From NCBI GenBank assembly GCA_018221165.1, contig JAAOYD010000015.1, positions 1 through 14,025 on the forward strand: DNA of 14,025 bases, read 5' to 3'. Origin of the DNA: Candidatus Woesearchaeota archaeon. Lineage in GTDB: Archaea > Nanobdellota > Nanobdellia > Woesearchaeales > UBA525. The position numbers and the translations under genes are program-made. Numbering within the stretch: position 1 is the stretch's first letter; each line of letters begins with the position of its first letter. The notes under the pieces were generated by a model, which was not told the origin of the DNA, did not search any database, and saw nothing but the letters and a program-made list of their open reading frames with translations. Of the stretch, positions 13,759 through 14,025 are shown piece by piece.

Positions 13759-13766
13759 TTTATAAT
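13759..13766 (-). promoter_or_regulatory. TATA box of the secreted coiled-coil gene
   Basis: ATTATAAA on the minus strand, followed by an A-run. The expected start near 13736 leaves a leader of about 26 nt with GAGGTG, matching the GTG start at 13710. A weaker AT-rich stretch near 13738 is an alternative. Confidence 0.5.
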
Positions 13767-13824
13767 TATTATCCTCCTTTTGGTAATATCTCCTTATATA
13801 GCTTCCCACTCTGACGCCACTATC

Positions 13825-13832
13825 TTTATATA
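13825..13832 (+). promoter_or_regulatory. TATA box of the sugar nucleotidyltransferase gene
   Basis: TTTATATA centred about 27 nt before the ATG at 13856, with no Shine-Dalgarno site in between: a leaderless arrangement. Confidence 0.65.
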
Positions 13833-13855
13833 CCTGCATGGGCAGCTTCCCAGCT

Positions 13856-14025
13856 ATGAAAGTCGTCATTCCTCTCGCAGGAAAAGGTTCGCGCATGCAG
13901 CCGCATACCCACAGTAAGCCTAAACCTATGCTCCCGGTCGCCGGGAAGCCCAACATCGACCACATTCTCGATTTGCTCAAAGACTTAGACATCTCAGAAT
14001 ACATCTTCATCACCGGCCATCTCAA
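13856..14025 (+). CDS. Sugar-phosphate nucleotidyltransferase, N-terminal fragment
   Basis: The first 56 codons of a gene that leaves the window at the right edge. It opens MKVVIPLAGKGSRMQPHT, the nucleotide-binding signature of the NTP_transferase family (usually GxGxRLxPLT), followed by SKPKPMLPVAGKPNIDHIL, where KPMLPVAGKP is the diagnostic second block, and a strand YIFITGHL. Such enzymes join a sugar-1-phosphate with a nucleoside triphosphate to give NDP-sugars (for example dTDP-glucose, UDP-glucose or GDP-mannose) for glycans; which sugar and nucleotide cannot be told from this fragment. In the signature loop the usual leucine after Arg is Met and PLT is PHT, a mild variation. The ATG is set by the TATA box 27 nt upstream. 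The gene is divergent from the secreted coiled-coil gene. Confidence 0.92.
   Translation, partial: MKVVIPLAGKGSRMQPHTHSKPKPMLPVAGKPNIDHILDLLKDLDISEYIFITGHL

Noticed and set aside
13738..14025. Minus-strand frame of 95 codons at the right edge
   Set aside because: It is antisense to the clear nucleotidyltransferase signature on the plus strand and covers the promoter spacer.
1..14025. CRISPR arrays, tRNA or rRNA genes, insertion sequences, defence operons
   Set aside because: No regular direct-repeat array, cloverleaf, transposase or restriction/nuclease cluster is visible; the gene content is mainly housekeeping.

Overview
The window looks like an ordinary stretch of an archaeal chromosome, most likely from a DPANN-type lineage (Woesearchaeota-like; this lineage call is an inference from gene style, not proven). 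Archaeal evidence: TATA boxes such as TTTATATA and TTTAAATA about 25-30 nt before many start codons, several apparently leaderless genes, Shine-Dalgarno sites of the GGTG type with GTG and TTG starts, a type II methionine aminopeptidase, a Ser-His-Asp (S26B) signal-peptidase-like protein, an archaeal-type RNase HII and an archaeal-style SMC. I see no rRNA, tRNA, CRISPR array, insertion sequence or phage gene.

Layout. 1-1538 (minus): partial secreted, Asn-rich, sequon-rich beta-helix protein with a GTG start. 1619-6033 (minus): a two-gene unit, SMC (TTG start) followed 2 nt later by a CaCA-family Na+/Ca2+ exchanger. 6100-7023 (minus): RNase HII with an unusual active-site Glu and an extra C-terminal TBP-like domain. 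7076-7936 (plus): EamA/DMT transporter, divergent from RNase HII over a 52-bp spacer holding one palindromic TATA box. 8026-9315 (plus): glutamate dehydrogenase. 9371-9718 (plus): small zinc-ribbon protein. 9715-10614 (minus): methionine aminopeptidase, convergent with the zinc-ribbon gene. 10644-11186 (minus): unknown protein, perhaps a degenerate methyltransferase. 11221-11745 (minus): membrane-anchored S26 peptidase. 11746-11913: AT-rich spacer with nested repeats. 11914-12969 (minus): GalT/HIT-like protein that keeps HxHxQ but lacks the Cys pair. 13009-13710 (minus): secreted Gln/Met-rich coiled-coil protein. 13856-end (plus): start of a sugar-nucleotide transferase.

How they fit together. 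Most genes have their own promoter, so this is mainly housekeeping genes side by side: chromosome structure and replication hygiene (SMC, RNase HII), nitrogen/carbon metabolism (GDH), protein N-terminal maturation (MetAP), export (S26 peptidase, two secreted proteins), transport (CaCA, EamA) and sugar-nucleotide chemistry (GalT-like, nucleotidyltransferase). The points most worth a second look are the RNase HII architecture and catalytic substitution, the degraded zinc site of the GalT-like protein, a CCTTCT element repeated just downstream of TATA boxes, and the AT-rich repeat spacer. I did not find a convincing new multi-gene system.
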